From NCBI GenBank assembly GCA_002476625.1, contig DLLC01000059.1:1-43546 (forward strand): 43,546 nt of DNA, in the 5' to 3' direction. Each line of letters opens with the position of its first letter. Position 1 is the stretch's first letter. The stretch comes from Porphyromonadaceae bacterium UBA7572. Lineage in GTDB: Bacteria; Bacteroidota; Bacteroidia; Bacteroidales; Muribaculaceae. Made by a program: the position numbers and the translations under genes. The notes beneath the pieces are model-generated. The model was given only the letters and a program-made list of their open reading frames with translations. It did not search any database and was not told the origin of the DNA. Shown one piece after another: positions 33,186 through 41,967 of this stretch.

Positions 33186-35314
33186 TGCCGCACCCCTTTC
33201 ATCGACAAGGCTATCCGCTTGCGGTCAAGGTCCACATCTATCACGCGCACACGCACATGCTGCCCTATGTGCACCACCCGAGCGGGATCACTCACACGGT
33301 GGTCGGACAGCTGCGATATGTGCACCAGTCCATTCTCGTGAATGCCTACGTCAACAAATGCGCCAAACTTGGTGATATTGGTCACCTTGCCGTTAAGCTC
33401 CATATCCTTGTGAAGGTCCTTGATGTCGGCCACGGCATCGTCAAACTCAAATGTCTCTATCTCACTGCGCGGGTCACGCCCAGGCTTGTCGAGCTCGTTC
33501 ATAATGTCGGCCAGCGTGGGAATACCCACGTTATCAGTCACGTATCGCTTAATATCGATAGAGGCACGCTTCTCCTTGTCGGCCATCAGTTGTGCCACAG
33601 AGCATCCACAGTCCCTTGCCATCTGCTCCACTATGGCGTAGCTTTCTGGGTGCACGGCAGAATTGTCGAGAGGGTTGTGGCTCTCGGGCACGCGCAAGAA
33701 GCCCGCGGCCTGCGTAAAGGTCTTCTTTCCCATTTTCGGCACCTTCATAATGTCGGCTCGCGAACGGAAATCGCCATTCTCTGCGCGATAGCTCACAATC
33801 TTCTCCGCAAGGGCAGGACCAAGGCCCGACACATAGGTCAGCAATTCCTTGCTCGCCGTGTTGATGTTCACGCCCACGCTGTTCACGCAACTTTCCACAG
33901 TGAAGGTAAGAGCGTCTTTCAGCCGATTCTGGTCCACGTCGTGCTGATATTGCCCCACGCCTATCGACTTCGGGTCGATCTTCACCAGTTCTGCCAATGG
34001 GTCGAGCAGCCGGCGGCCTATCGACACCGCCCCTCTCACGGTCACATCCTTGTCGGGGAACTCTTCACGAGCCACCTTGGATGCCGAGTAAATGCTCGCG
34101 CCATTTTCACTCACCACATACACATCCACTTTTCTGCCGTGCCGCAGGCGCTTGAGGAATCGCTCCGTCTCGCGGCTTGCCGTGCCGTTGCCAAGCGATA
34201 TGGCATCGATGGCGTATTGCTCCACCAGGTCGCACACTTTCTGCGCAGCGCCGTCGATGTCGTAATGAGGCGCGGTAGGATATATCACATCGTGGTGCAG
34301 CAAATTGCCGTTCTCATCAAGGCAAACCACCTTACAGCCTGTGCGGAATCCCGGGTCCACCGCCAGTATGCGCTTATGTCCAAGTGGCGGTGCGAATAGC
34401 AGTTGGCGCGCATTCTGCGCAAACATTTCGATGGCTTCCTCATCGGCCCTCGATTTTGAGAGCGAGGCAAATTCCGTTTCGATGGACGGACGCACCAGGC
34501 GCTTGTAGCTGTCTTCAGCAGCATCTTCCACCAGCTGTGAGGCCTCGCCACCGCCTTTTACCACGATGCGGCACACATTGTCAATGGCACGCTCATCGTT
34601 GATGGCGATGCCCACTTTCAGGAATCCCTCCTTCTCACCACGGCGTATGGCAAGAAGCTGATGCGACGACACACGGCGCAGAGGCTGGCTGAAGTCGTAG
34701 TAGTTCTCATAATTGCGCCCTTCTATCTCCTTTCCTTTCACAAAGTGGGAAGTGAGCACCGCGTCGTGGCGAAATGCGCGGCGCACGCTATTTCGCACAG
34801 CCTCGCTTTCCGAAATCCATTCTGCTATAATGTCCTGAGCGCCGGCAATGGCAGCACCCACATCGGCCACGCCATCGGAGAGAAACCGTTGCGCGCGTAA
34901 GCGAATGTCGTCGGAGTGCTGCGCCATAATTATTTTAGCCAAAGGCTCAAGCCCTTTTTCGCGGGCCACCTCAGCGCGCGTGCGGCGTTTGGGTTTGTAG
35001 GGCAGATATATGTCTTCAAGTTTGTTGGCTTCCCAGCAGTTCATAATGCGTGTGGTCAATTCATCTGTGAGTTTGCCCTGAGCCTCAATACTTTTCATAA
35101 TAGAGGCTTTACGCCTTTCAAGTTCGTTATAGTAGTTCAGTCGGGTTTCCACCGACTGTATGGCAATCTCATCGAGGCCACCAGTCGCCTCCTTCCGGTA
35201 TCGACTGATAAATGGAATACTGTTGTCCTCTAAAAGCAGCCCCACAGTGCCAGTCACTTGGTGCAGCGGAATATTGAGTTCTTGTGAAATTAGTTGTGAT
35301 ATTTTGTCGGCCAT
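33182..35314 (-). CDS. tex: Tex family RNA-binding protein with S1 domain
   Basis: A 710-residue Tex protein. Seen in order: the N-terminal Tex segment IPFISRYRKEATGGLDE (residues about 33-49), the helical YLPYKPKRRTRAEVAREKGLEPLA, a YqgF/RNase H-like domain starting ILAVDPGFRTGCKVVCLD, helix-hairpin-helix motifs (NINTASKELLTYVSGLGPALA), and a C-terminal S1 domain (GKVTNITKFGAFVDVGIHENGLVH) ending near residue 705. Tex binds nucleic acid and is linked to transcription; its exact role in Bacteroidota is not known. It lies third in a five-gene operon, 16 bases after the metallophosphoesterase gene. Confidence 0.95.
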   Translation of the reverse strand: MADKISQLISQELNIPLHQVTGTVGLLLEDNSIPFISRYRKEATGGLDEIAIQSVETRLNYYNELERRKASIMKSIEAQGKLTDELTTRIMNCWEANKLEDIYLPYKPKRRTRAEVAREKGLEPLAKIIMAQHSDDIRLRAQRFLSDGVADVGAAIAGAQDIIAEWISESEAVRNSVRRAFRHDAVLTSHFVKGKEIEGRNYENYYDFSQPLRRVSSHQLLAIRRGEKEGFLKVGIAINDERAIDNVCRIVVKGGGEASQLVEDAAEDSYKRLVRPSIETEFASLSKSRADEEAIEMFAQNARQLLFAPPLGHKRILAVDPGFRTGCKVVCLDENGNLLHHDVIYPTAPHYDIDGAAQKVCDLVEQYAIDAISLGNGTASRETERFLKRLRHGRKVDVYVVSENGASIYSASKVAREEFPDKDVTVRGAVSIGRRLLDPLAELVKIDPKSIGVGQYQHDVDQNRLKDALTFTVESCVNSVGVNINTASKELLTYVSGLGPALAEKIVSYRAENGDFRSRADIMKVPKMGKKTFTQAAGFLRVPESHNPLDNSAVHPESYAIVEQMARDCGCSVAQLMADKEKRASIDIKRYVTDNVGIPTLADIMNELDKPGRDPRSEIETFEFDDAVADIKDLHKDMELNGKVTNITKFGAFVDVGIHENGLVHISQLSDHRVSDPARVVHIGQHVRVRVIDVDLDRKRIALSMKGVRQ

Positions 35315-35330
35315 AGGTATATATAAAGGG

Positions 35331-36524
35331 TTATTTTTTCTTTTTTGACTTTAATGTGACCACGGTGATTTCGGGCTTCACTCCTATGCGCATGGGTATG
35401 CCCACTTCACCCACGCCAGTATTCACAATCAGCGCCTCGTCGCCTTTTCGGTAGGTGCCACCCCAATAAGGCGATATAAGCCTTGCAGGAGATATTCGCG
35501 TGCCAAAGAGCGAAAGTGCCATTTGCATGGCATGGGTGTGTCCCGACAGCATCAAATCAATGTGCCCCGCGTCGGTATAGTTGTCCCAGATGTAAGGCAC
35601 ATGCTGGAGCACTATCTTGTAGATATTAGGATTTGTGATCTGTGGATACACCGCGCGAAGATAGTCTGGGATTTGCCAATGTGGCGGACGAAAACTGTGC
35701 AGCCCCACCACCACAATGCTGTCAGCACCCCGGTGGAGCGCAGAGGTGGAATCGTTACACACCGTCCATCCCATCTTTCTCTCAGTCAGCGTCAGATTGA
35801 GCGAGTCGGCAAACCACTCTTTCTCTGAAGTCCACGGATAGTAGGTCTTATAGTCGTGATTGCCGGGAACTGCCACCACACCGTCTGTGGCACGCAGCCT
35901 CGATAACACCGGCACAAAGGGCGCGACCTCAGCGGAATGACGGTTCACCAAATCGCCTGTGAAGCATATCAGATCTGCATTTTGGGCATTTATGCTGTCC
36001 ACATACTCTGCCACGAATGCCGTGTCGGTGCCATACGTTCCCACATGCGCATCGCTAAACTGCACGATGCGGTAGCCGTCGAACGCTGGAGGAAGCTGGT
36101 CGCTTACTATGGTCACCCGGTGCACTTCAAGCGAGCGAGTGGTGACAAAAGTGCCCCACACCTCTTGGATAACCAGAAAGATGAATACCAGCACAGCCGT
36201 GTAGCGCACCAATCGCCGTGTGCCATGCCACAGGCATTTTAGCCAAGAGAGGGAATAGATAAGCAGCGACACTATTTTAGGACACTGAATACCGTAGAAT
36301 GCAAGCAAGGCATACATCGCTATGCGCACATACTCATCGGTGCGCATAGCCGACAGGCACACTGCCACACACAGCACCACATACAGCACTGCGCTTACCC
36401 CACAATAGATTGGAGCAGCCCACCGTGGCCACACCCGCGAGCGGTGCAACCGGCGGTAAGCGAAAAAGTCGACAGCCAGATTCACCGCCAAGGCTATCAG
36501 CAAAGGTATCCAGTGCAGCTTCAT
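35331..36524 (-). CDS. Membrane metallophosphoesterase (YkuE/LpxG-like)
   Basis: A 397-residue protein with four predicted membrane helices in the first 130 residues (for example LIALAVNLAVDFFAY and YTAVLVFIFLVIQEVWG), then a calcineurin-like phosphoesterase domain: QFSDAHVGTYG, CFTGDLVNRH, VPGNHDYKTY, VLQHVPYI and MLSGHTHAMQM hold the metal ligands. This layout is shared by YkuE-type phosphodiesterases and by the UDP-2,3-diacylglucosamine hydrolase LpxG of Chlamydia, so a lipid or nucleotide-sugar substrate is possible; I cannot choose. Distances of 7 bases to the upstream acyltransferase gene and 16 to tex place it in the same operon, and pairing with an acyltransferase points to envelope lipid metabolism. 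Confidence 0.85.
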   Translation of the reverse strand: MKLHWIPLLIALAVNLAVDFFAYRRLHRSRVWPRWAAPIYCGVSAVLYVVLCVAVCLSAMRTDEYVRIAMYALLAFYGIQCPKIVSLLIYSLSWLKCLWHGTRRLVRYTAVLVFIFLVIQEVWGTFVTTRSLEVHRVTIVSDQLPPAFDGYRIVQFSDAHVGTYGTDTAFVAEYVDSINAQNADLICFTGDLVNRHSAEVAPFVPVLSRLRATDGVVAVPGNHDYKTYYPWTSEKEWFADSLNLTLTERKMGWTVCNDSTSALHRGADSIVVVGLHSFRPPHWQIPDYLRAVYPQITNPNIYKIVLQHVPYIWDNYTDAGHIDLMLSGHTHAMQMALSLFGTRISPARLISPYWGGTYRKGDEALIVNTGVGEVGIPMRIGVKPEITVVTLKSKKKK

Positions 36525-36531
36525 CGGTCCA

Positions 36532-37707
36532 TCACTTCAATGCCTCAAGCTGGTTAGTGAGTGGATTGGAGTACATCTCGAGCATACACTTGTACATGAA
36601 GTTGCGGTCGAGGTCGTTATACGGCACCTGCACCTTCTCGATTTGCCCGTTGAGATAGCCCTTGAAGGCCTCACGCTCCTCCGGTGTGTACTTGTCGGCG
36701 AAGTCACGGTTGTCGAACAGTATGTCATGGGCTATATAGTTGGTCTTGAAAATCTTATAGTTACTATGAATTTCATGATCGATAATCGTGCACACGCGCC
36801 TAATCATCAGCAGCTTGTCAAGGTCGGCAGGGATAGTGTCGAGTTTATCGTTGATGCAGGGCATAAACGTGTAGTGAATCTTGCCCTTGTAGCCCATAAT
36901 GCCCGTCTGCATACTCAGCAAATCGTCGTTCTGGCTCTTCTTATAGTTCGGATCTTTGCTCTTGAGCAGAAATTCAGTGGCCTTTAGGTAGTCGTTGGGG
37001 TCGTATTCATAGCTCAACGCAATGGGAGCTATATTAAGCTCCTTCAGGCTATCGAGCATCGGCACTTCTCGGTTGCCGTAGGTGAGCATCTTTAGCAAGC
37101 TCTCCTGCGTGCGGTCGTTGCTGTCTTTGCATCGTCCCTCTCGCTGCGCCAACCACACCGAGGCATTCTTCTCCTTGATGGCAAAATGGATATAGCGCGA
37201 AAGCTGCACAGCGGCAGCAAGGGTCTGGAGGCGGCCAAGGTTGCGCTTCACGATAAAACTCTTGTTCAGGCGCACCAATTTGGTGATCCAGTCGTAAATC
37301 AAAAGATTGTTACCAATGGCTATCTCCACAGTGTCGTGGTCCTGTGTGGAGAGCAGATAGCTCAGCAGCGCAGAGTCGAGCACGATGTCGCGGTGGTTGG
37401 TGATGTGCAGATATGGTGTGTCCTTGTCGAGGTTTTCCATTCCGCTGAAGGTGAGGCCGTCGCTCGTTTTGGCAAGAATTCCGCTCACAAGCGGGGCCAT
37501 GATTTTCTGTTGGAACTCCTGCTTAGAGTTGAGACTCAGAAGAAGGCGCGACACATCCGAGAACTTCTTGTCGGGCATCACAAACTTCACAACATACTGA
37601 AACATTGGCTCTTCAACCAAAATCGACATCTCGTTATGAAAGTCCTTGTCAGAGATTGGGCAAATGTCGGCAAACTCTGCAGGAATAACTACATTTTCTT
37701 TCTCCAT
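36532..37707 (-). CDS. Glycerolipid acyltransferase (PlsC/PlsB-type domain)
   Basis: A 391-residue protein with acyltransferase blocks: ITNHRDIVLDSALL near residue 107 (the His-containing catalytic block I), NKSFIVKRNLG, and VWLAQREGRCKDSNDRTQ with the EGR of block III, then IAPIALSYEYDP as block IV. It should transfer an acyl chain to a glycerol-phosphate or lysolipid at the membrane. The distance from His to the second Asp is one residue longer than the usual H-x4-D, which I recall as normal for this Bacteroidales subgroup but have not verified. There are no strong membrane helices. First gene of the operon, directly behind a clear promoter. Confidence 0.8.
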   Translation of the reverse strand: MEKENVVIPAEFADICPISDKDFHNEMSILVEEPMFQYVVKFVMPDKKFSDVSRLLLSLNSKQEFQQKIMAPLVSGILAKTSDGLTFSGMENLDKDTPYLHITNHRDIVLDSALLSYLLSTQDHDTVEIAIGNNLLIYDWITKLVRLNKSFIVKRNLGRLQTLAAAVQLSRYIHFAIKEKNASVWLAQREGRCKDSNDRTQESLLKMLTYGNREVPMLDSLKELNIAPIALSYEYDPNDYLKATEFLLKSKDPNYKKSQNDDLLSMQTGIMGYKGKIHYTFMPCINDKLDTIPADLDKLLMIRRVCTIIDHEIHSNYKIFKTNYIAHDILFDNRDFADKYTPEEREAFKGYLNGQIEKVQVPYNDLDRNFMYKCMLEMYSNPLTNQLEALK

Positions 37708-37741
37708 AATACTAATTCGTTCAGAAGGTGAATACTCAATC

Positions 37742-37773
37742 CAAAGTTACCAATTAAATATCAAACAAGCAAA
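37742..37773 (-). promoter_or_regulatory. Predicted promoter of the acyltransferase-tex operon
   Basis: On the minus strand, TTTG (37773-37770) and TAACTTTG (37749-37742) are 20 bases apart, one of the best -33/-7 pairs in the window. The start codon is about 35 bases downstream. It is divergent from the lipoate ligase promoter at 37909. Confidence 0.75.
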
Positions 37774-37908
37774 CCCATAACATAATTTAATACAGACAAA
37801 GCCGGCTTAATCTACCAAATTCAAACACCCAGCAGAGTTTAACATTGCCGCCTCTAATTTTACTCTAATTTTAATGAACAATTAATAGGTATATTCCGAG
37901 AAAATCAC

Positions 37909-37916
37909 TATCTTTG
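37909..37916 (+). promoter_or_regulatory. Predicted -7 element for the lipoate ligase and gcv genes
   Basis: TATCTTTG matches TAnnTTTG exactly, about 70 bases before the ATG at 37987. No good -33 TTTG is present, which may mean a weak or activator-dependent promoter. The leader has an AGAAAA/TTTTTCT hairpin near 37965-37982 but nothing like a glycine riboswitch. Confidence 0.5.
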
Positions 37917-37986
37917 GAAGTGCATTGCATAACTAATTAAAATCAAAAACGAAACCAAACTGTAGAAAAGTCAATTTTTCTCTCGC

Positions 37987-38967
37987 ATGAAGTACTTGAA
38001 GCTACCAAATAACGAAACCCGCATTCTGCCTTTCTACCTGGCTATGGAAGAATTCGCCGCCAGAATCATCGGTGATGACGACATCTTCTTCATGTGGCAA
38101 GTGGCCCCCACCGTGATTTTCGGACGGAACCAGCTTATCGCCAACGAGGTGAACATGCCCTACTGCCGTGAGCACGGCATCGCCACCTACCGAAGAAAGA
38201 GCGGAGGAGGCTGCGTGTTTGCCGACATGAGCAACATCATGATGAGCTACATCACTCGCAGCGACAATGTGGCGCACACTTTCTCTCGCTACACAAGCGC
38301 CGTGGTGGCCATGCTGAAAACGCTGGGGCTGAACGCGAGCGACAATGGCCGAAACGACATCCTCATCGACGGACGCAAGGTGAGCGGCAATGCCTTCTAC
38401 CACCTACCTGGCCGAAGCATCGTGCATGGCACCATGCTTTTCGACACCGACATGGCACACATGCAGGGTGCCATCACTCCCTCTACCCAGAAATTGGCAT
38501 CGAAAGGCGTGAGCAGCGTGCGGAGCCGCATCACCACCCTGAGCGAGCATCTGGTCGGAAGAATGGGCATTGAGCAGTTTAAGGCGTTCGTGAAAAATGA
38601 GCTGTGCGATGGCGAGACTCTTCTGACAGAAGCCGACGTCAGGAGTATTGAGGAAATTATGCAAAGCTATCTCACCCCAGAATTCATATACGGCAGCAAT
38701 CCCCGATGCACCACATCATTCAATAAGCGAATCGATAACGTAGGAGAGTTTCAAATCAGCATCGAACTTGACCACAACGTAATCAAGGATATAAACATAG
38801 CTGGCGACTTTTTCGTGCTTGGAAGCATCGACGAGTGTATCATCGCGCCACTGAAAGGCGTAAGATACACCCGTGAAGCCGTGGCAGAGGCGCTAAAAGC
38901 CCTCGACGCAGGCACTGTGATCGCCAACATCACTACACAGCAACTAATTAATGTCATCTTAAGCTAA
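37987..38967 (+). CDS. lplA: Lipoate-protein ligase A
   Basis: A 326-residue enzyme that activates lipoate with ATP and attaches it to lipoyl domains. Landmarks: PTVIFGRNQ, the lipoyl-AMP loop TYRRKSGGGCVFADM, and ILIDGRKVSGNAFY with Lys131 at the position of the catalytic lysine of E. coli LplA. The C-terminal domain (FIYGSNPRCTTSFNKRI to the end) matches the accessory domain that follows in bacterial ligases. It lies 27 bases before gcvT, and GcvH encoded downstream is its obvious substrate, so the cluster carries its own cofactor attachment. Confidence 0.92.
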   Translation: MKYLKLPNNETRILPFYLAMEEFAARIIGDDDIFFMWQVAPTVIFGRNQLIANEVNMPYCREHGIATYRRKSGGGCVFADMSNIMMSYITRSDNVAHTFSRYTSAVVAMLKTLGLNASDNGRNDILIDGRKVSGNAFYHLPGRSIVHGTMLFDTDMAHMQGAITPSTQKLASKGVSSVRSRITTLSEHLVGRMGIEQFKAFVKNELCDGETLLTEADVRSIEEIMQSYLTPEFIYGSNPRCTTSFNKRIDNVGEFQISIELDHNVIKDINIAGDFFVLGSIDECIIAPLKGVRYTREAVAEALKALDAGTVIANITTQQLINVILS

Positions 38968-38994
38968 CAAAACAAAAAACCAACTTTTTTTATT

Positions 38995-40095
38995 ATGAGC
39001 GAAGAAATGAAAGTAACCTGTCTGCACGACAAACATGTGGCCTTAGGCGCACAGATGAGTCCCTTTGGCGGCTTCGACATGCCTATCCAATACAAGGGCA
39101 TCGTGGAAGAGCACAATGCAGTTCGCCACCATGTGGGCGTGTTTGATGTTTCGCACATGGGTGAAGTGGAAATCACTGGACCAGAAGCGGAAATATTTGT
39201 CAACTACATATTCACCAACGACATTTCCAATGCCCCAGTAGGCAAAATATACTACGGCATGATGCTATACCCCGACGGAGGCACCGTAGATGACCTGCTG
39301 GTGTATAAAATGGGCGAGAACGACCTGTTCTTGGTCATCAACGCTGCCAACATCGATAAAGACGTGGAATGGATAATGGAGCACGCCAAAGATTTCAACG
39401 TGAAGGTGGACCACCAGAGCGACAAGTATGGCCAGCTTGCAGTGCAAGGGCCAGAGAGCGAACACACGCTGAAAGAGGTCCTTAAAATTGATGCCGCCGA
39501 CTTGGTGTTCTACACTTTCAAGACGATGGAATATGATGGTGAGACCATTATCGTGAGCCGCACTGGCTACACCGGCGAAGACGGCTTTGAAATTTACGCG
39601 AGCCACACCGTCATTGGCAAGATGTGGGACCAGCTCATTCAAGCCGGTGTGCAGCCATGCGGCCTCGGATGCCGCGACACGCTCCGCTTTGAAGTGGGCC
39701 TGCCCCTCTATGGCGATGAGCTGAGCGCAGAAATCTCGCCCATCGACGCCACCCTCGGTATGTTTGTAAAGCTCGACAAACCGGGCGGATTTATCGGTCA
39801 GGAAGCCTGCGCCAAGCAAAAAGCGGAAGGCAGCCCCAAAAAGCTCGTGGGGCTGGAGCTACACGACAAGGCCATAGCCCGCCATGGCTACGAAGTGCTG
39901 AAGGGCGACATGGTGGTGGGCTACATCACCACAGGCTACCGTGGCATTTCTGTGGAGGGAAAGAGCCTGGCATTTGCGCTCGTGGACCGCGCCGTGGGCA
40001 ACCTTGGCGATGAACTGAACGTGAAAATCCGCAAGAAGGTGTTCCCTGCCACCATTGTGAAAAAGAAATTCTACAAAAAATCATACAAGAAATAA
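38995..40095 (+). CDS. gcvT: Glycine cleavage system T protein (aminomethyltransferase)
   Basis: A 366-residue tetrahydrofolate-dependent aminomethyltransferase. It takes the aminomethyl group from lipoylated GcvH, releasing ammonia and forming 5,10-methylene-THF. Seen: FGGFDMPIQYKGIVEEH near the N-terminus, FDVSHMGEVEITGP with the conserved Asp of the folate site, SRTGYTGEDGFEIY, and GLGCRDTLRFEVGLPLYGDEL, all family blocks. Length matches the family (about 360). The N-terminal Met is directly followed by the expected SEEMKVTCLHDKHVALGA. It sits between lplA and gcvH, 34 bases ahead of gcvH. Confidence 0.96.
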   Translation: MSEEMKVTCLHDKHVALGAQMSPFGGFDMPIQYKGIVEEHNAVRHHVGVFDVSHMGEVEITGPEAEIFVNYIFTNDISNAPVGKIYYGMMLYPDGGTVDDLLVYKMGENDLFLVINAANIDKDVEWIMEHAKDFNVKVDHQSDKYGQLAVQGPESEHTLKEVLKIDAADLVFYTFKTMEYDGETIIVSRTGYTGEDGFEIYASHTVIGKMWDQLIQAGVQPCGLGCRDTLRFEVGLPLYGDELSAEISPIDATLGMFVKLDKPGGFIGQEACAKQKAEGSPKKLVGLELHDKAIARHGYEVLKGDMVVGYITTGYRGISVEGKSLAFALVDRAVGNLGDELNVKIRKKVFPATIVKKKFYKKSYKK

Positions 40096-40129
40096 ATCAA
40101 ACACATAATTCAAAAAAAAAACGACAACT

Positions 40130-40510
40130 ATGAGCAAGATTATTGAAGGATACTATTACAGCGAATCACACGAATATGTGAAAGTGGAAGGCGACATGGG
40201 ATTTGTGGGCATCACCGACCATGCCCAGCACGAACTCGGCAACGTGGTGTATGTGGATATGCCTGAAGTGGACGACGAGGTGAGCGCAGGCGAAGAGTTT
40301 GGCGCAGTGGAAAGCGTGAAAGCTGCCAGCGACCTATACTCGCCCGTTAGCGGCACCGTAGTGGCTGTGAACGAGGCTCTTGAAGACGAGCCTGGCCTCA
40401 TCAACACCGACGCGTTTGAAAACTGGATTATGAAAGTGAAGCTGGCCGACAAGAGCGAGCTCGACGGCCTTATGGACGCCGCAGCCTACAAGGCTTTCAT
40501 TGGCGAATAA
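40130..40510 (+). CDS. gcvH: Glycine cleavage system H protein
   Basis: A 126-residue lipoyl carrier that shuttles the aminomethyl intermediate among the P, T and L proteins. The lipoylation site is ESVKAASDLY with Lys64, in the hairpin of the lipoyl fold; GITDHAQHELGNVVYVDMPEVD precedes it and EDEPGLINTDAFENWIMKVK follows, as in all GcvH. Length is normal. A rho-independent terminator lies 32 bases after its stop codon, so gcvH may be the last gene of the major transcript. The L protein (lipoamide dehydrogenase) is not encoded in this window. Confidence 0.96.
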   Translation: MSKIIEGYYYSESHEYVKVEGDMGFVGITDHAQHELGNVVYVDMPEVDDEVSAGEEFGAVESVKAASDLYSPVSGTVVAVNEALEDEPGLINTDAFENWIMKVKLADKSELDGLMDAAAYKAFIGE

Positions 40511-40542
40511 CCCCGTTACAAGCCAAACCTATATGCACATAG

Positions 40543-40585
40543 AAGGCTGAGGGGCGTGCTTACGTCCAAGCCTCTCAGCCTTTTT
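40543..40585 (+). terminator. Terminator between gcvH and gcvPA
   Basis: AAGGCTGAGGGGC (40543-40555) pairs with GCCTCTCAGCCTT (40570-40582) over 13 pairs with one G-T wobble, loop of 14 bases, followed by a TTTTT run (40581-40585). It lies within the glycine cleavage cluster. No clear promoter is visible between it and the gcvPA start at 40615. Confidence 0.85.
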
Positions 40586-40614
40586 ATCTATAAAAAACGC
40601 AACTAATTGTAATT

Positions 40615-41967
40615 ATGAGCTATAAATTTTTCCCACACACAGAGCAAGACATACGCTCAATGCTCAAGACCTGCGGAGAAACCAGCCTCGACGGCCTTTA
40701 CAAGGACATTCCCCAAGACCTGGTAATGAAAAAGGAGTATGCCCTGCCGGAGGGATTAAGCGAAATTGAGGTGCGCAAGTTCTTCAACGGGCTGGCCGAG
40801 GGCAACGAGACGCTGAAATGCCTGATTGGCGCAGGCTGTTACGACCACTACTCGCCATCTGTGGCAAGCAACATTGTGGGTCGAAGTGAATTTCTCACCT
40901 CCTACACCCCCTACCAGGCTGAAATATCACAAGGCACGCTCCAATATATTTTTGAATACCAAAGCATGATGGCTTCGCTCACTGGCATGGAGGTGTCAAA
41001 CGCGTCGATGTACGACGGATGCACCGCCACGGCAGAAGCTATGATGATGGCTGTGGCAGCAGCCAAGAAGCGCAACAAAGTGCTGATTTCCGCCACCATC
41101 AACCCTATTGTGCGCCGTGTGGTGGAGACCTACGCTAAGTTCCACGGCGTGACGCTCGACACGATTGCCGAAAAGGATGGCGTGACAGACCGTGCCGACT
41201 TCGAAGCCAAAGTGGCAGCAGATGATGTGGCGGGCGTGATTGTGGCAGCCCCTAACTTCTACGGCATTGTGGAAGACTACACCGGATGGGCCGACATCTG
41301 CCATGCGCACAAGTCGCTTCTGATCATGAACTGCGTGGCATCTGACCTTGGCGTGCTGAAAACGCCTGGCGAATGGGGCGCCGACATTGCAGTGGGCGAT
41401 GCCCAGAGCCTTGGCATTCCCATGAACTTCGGCGGGCCATACGTGGGCTACTTGTGCACCAGCAAGAAGCTCATCAGAAAGATGCCCGGACGCATAGTGG
41501 GCGCCACCACCGACTTAGACGGCAAGCGCACTTTCGTGCTCACCCTGCAAGCCCGCGAGCAGCACATCCGCCGCGAAAAGGCCACGAGCAACATCTGCTC
41601 CAACGAAAGCCTGATGGCGCTTTATGTGACGGTGTATATGGCGCTGATGGGCAGCGACGGGCTGAAGGAAGTGAACGAGCTGGGCTACAGCGGAGCGCAC
41701 TATTTGGCCGAGAAGCTGTGCGCACTTAAAGGCTTCAGCATGGCTTACCCCGGCAAGCCTTTCCTTAATGAGTTTGCAGTGAAATTTGATGGCGACATCG
41801 ACGAGCTGCAGAATGTTCTGCTCGACTACAGCGGTGTGCAGTTTGGACTGAAAATTGCCGACCACACTTTGCTGCTATGCGTCACCGAAACCACCAGCAA
41901 AAGCGAACTCGATGAAGTAATACTAACCTGTAAAGCCTACACGGAAGGAGAATACGAAGATGAATAA
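40615..41967 (+). CDS. gcvPA: Glycine dehydrogenase (decarboxylating) subunit 1
   Basis: A 450-residue protein matching the N-terminal half of the glycine decarboxylase P protein, encoded here as a separate gene. Seen: FFPHTEQDIRSML at the start, IGAGCYDHYSPSVASNIVGRSEFLTSYTPYQAEISQG, NASMYDGCTATAEA, and GDAQSLGIPMNFGGPYVGYL, all GcvPA blocks. It lacks the PLP lysine, which is in the second subunit. Its coding end overlaps gcvPB by eight bases, and the two proteins form the decarboxylase together. It follows the terminator hairpin at 40543-40585, so its expression may depend on read-through. Confidence 0.96.
   Translation: MSYKFFPHTEQDIRSMLKTCGETSLDGLYKDIPQDLVMKKEYALPEGLSEIEVRKFFNGLAEGNETLKCLIGAGCYDHYSPSVASNIVGRSEFLTSYTPYQAEISQGTLQYIFEYQSMMASLTGMEVSNASMYDGCTATAEAMMMAVAAAKKRNKVLISATINPIVRRVVETYAKFHGVTLDTIAEKDGVTDRADFEAKVAADDVAGVIVAAPNFYGIVEDYTGWADICHAHKSLLIMNCVASDLGVLKTPGEWGADIAVGDAQSLGIPMNFGGPYVGYLCTSKKLIRKMPGRIVGATTDLDGKRTFVLTLQAREQHIRREKATSNICSNESLMALYVTVYMALMGSDGLKEVNELGYSGAHYLAEKLCALKGFSMAYPGKPFLNEFAVKFDGDIDELQNVLLDYSGVQFGLKIADHTLLLCVTETTSKSELDEVILTCKAYTEGEYEDE
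41945..41950 (+). promoter_or_regulatory. Ribosome binding site of gcvPB inside gcvPA
   Basis: AAGGAG lies nine bases before the gcvPB ATG, within the last codons of gcvPA. Strong Shine-Dalgarno sequences are rare elsewhere in this window, so it likely serves re-initiation at the overlap. Confidence 0.55.

Noticed and set aside
33092..34399. A 435-codon plus-strand frame antisense to tex
   Set aside because: It is a shadow of the high-GC third-position coding of tex, rich in His, Arg and Val with no domain; tex itself is unmistakable.
37917..37986. Glycine riboswitch ahead of lplA and the gcv genes
   Set aside because: The leader is only about 65 bases, AT-rich, and shows one short hairpin; it lacks the size and GC-rich stems of a glycine aptamer.
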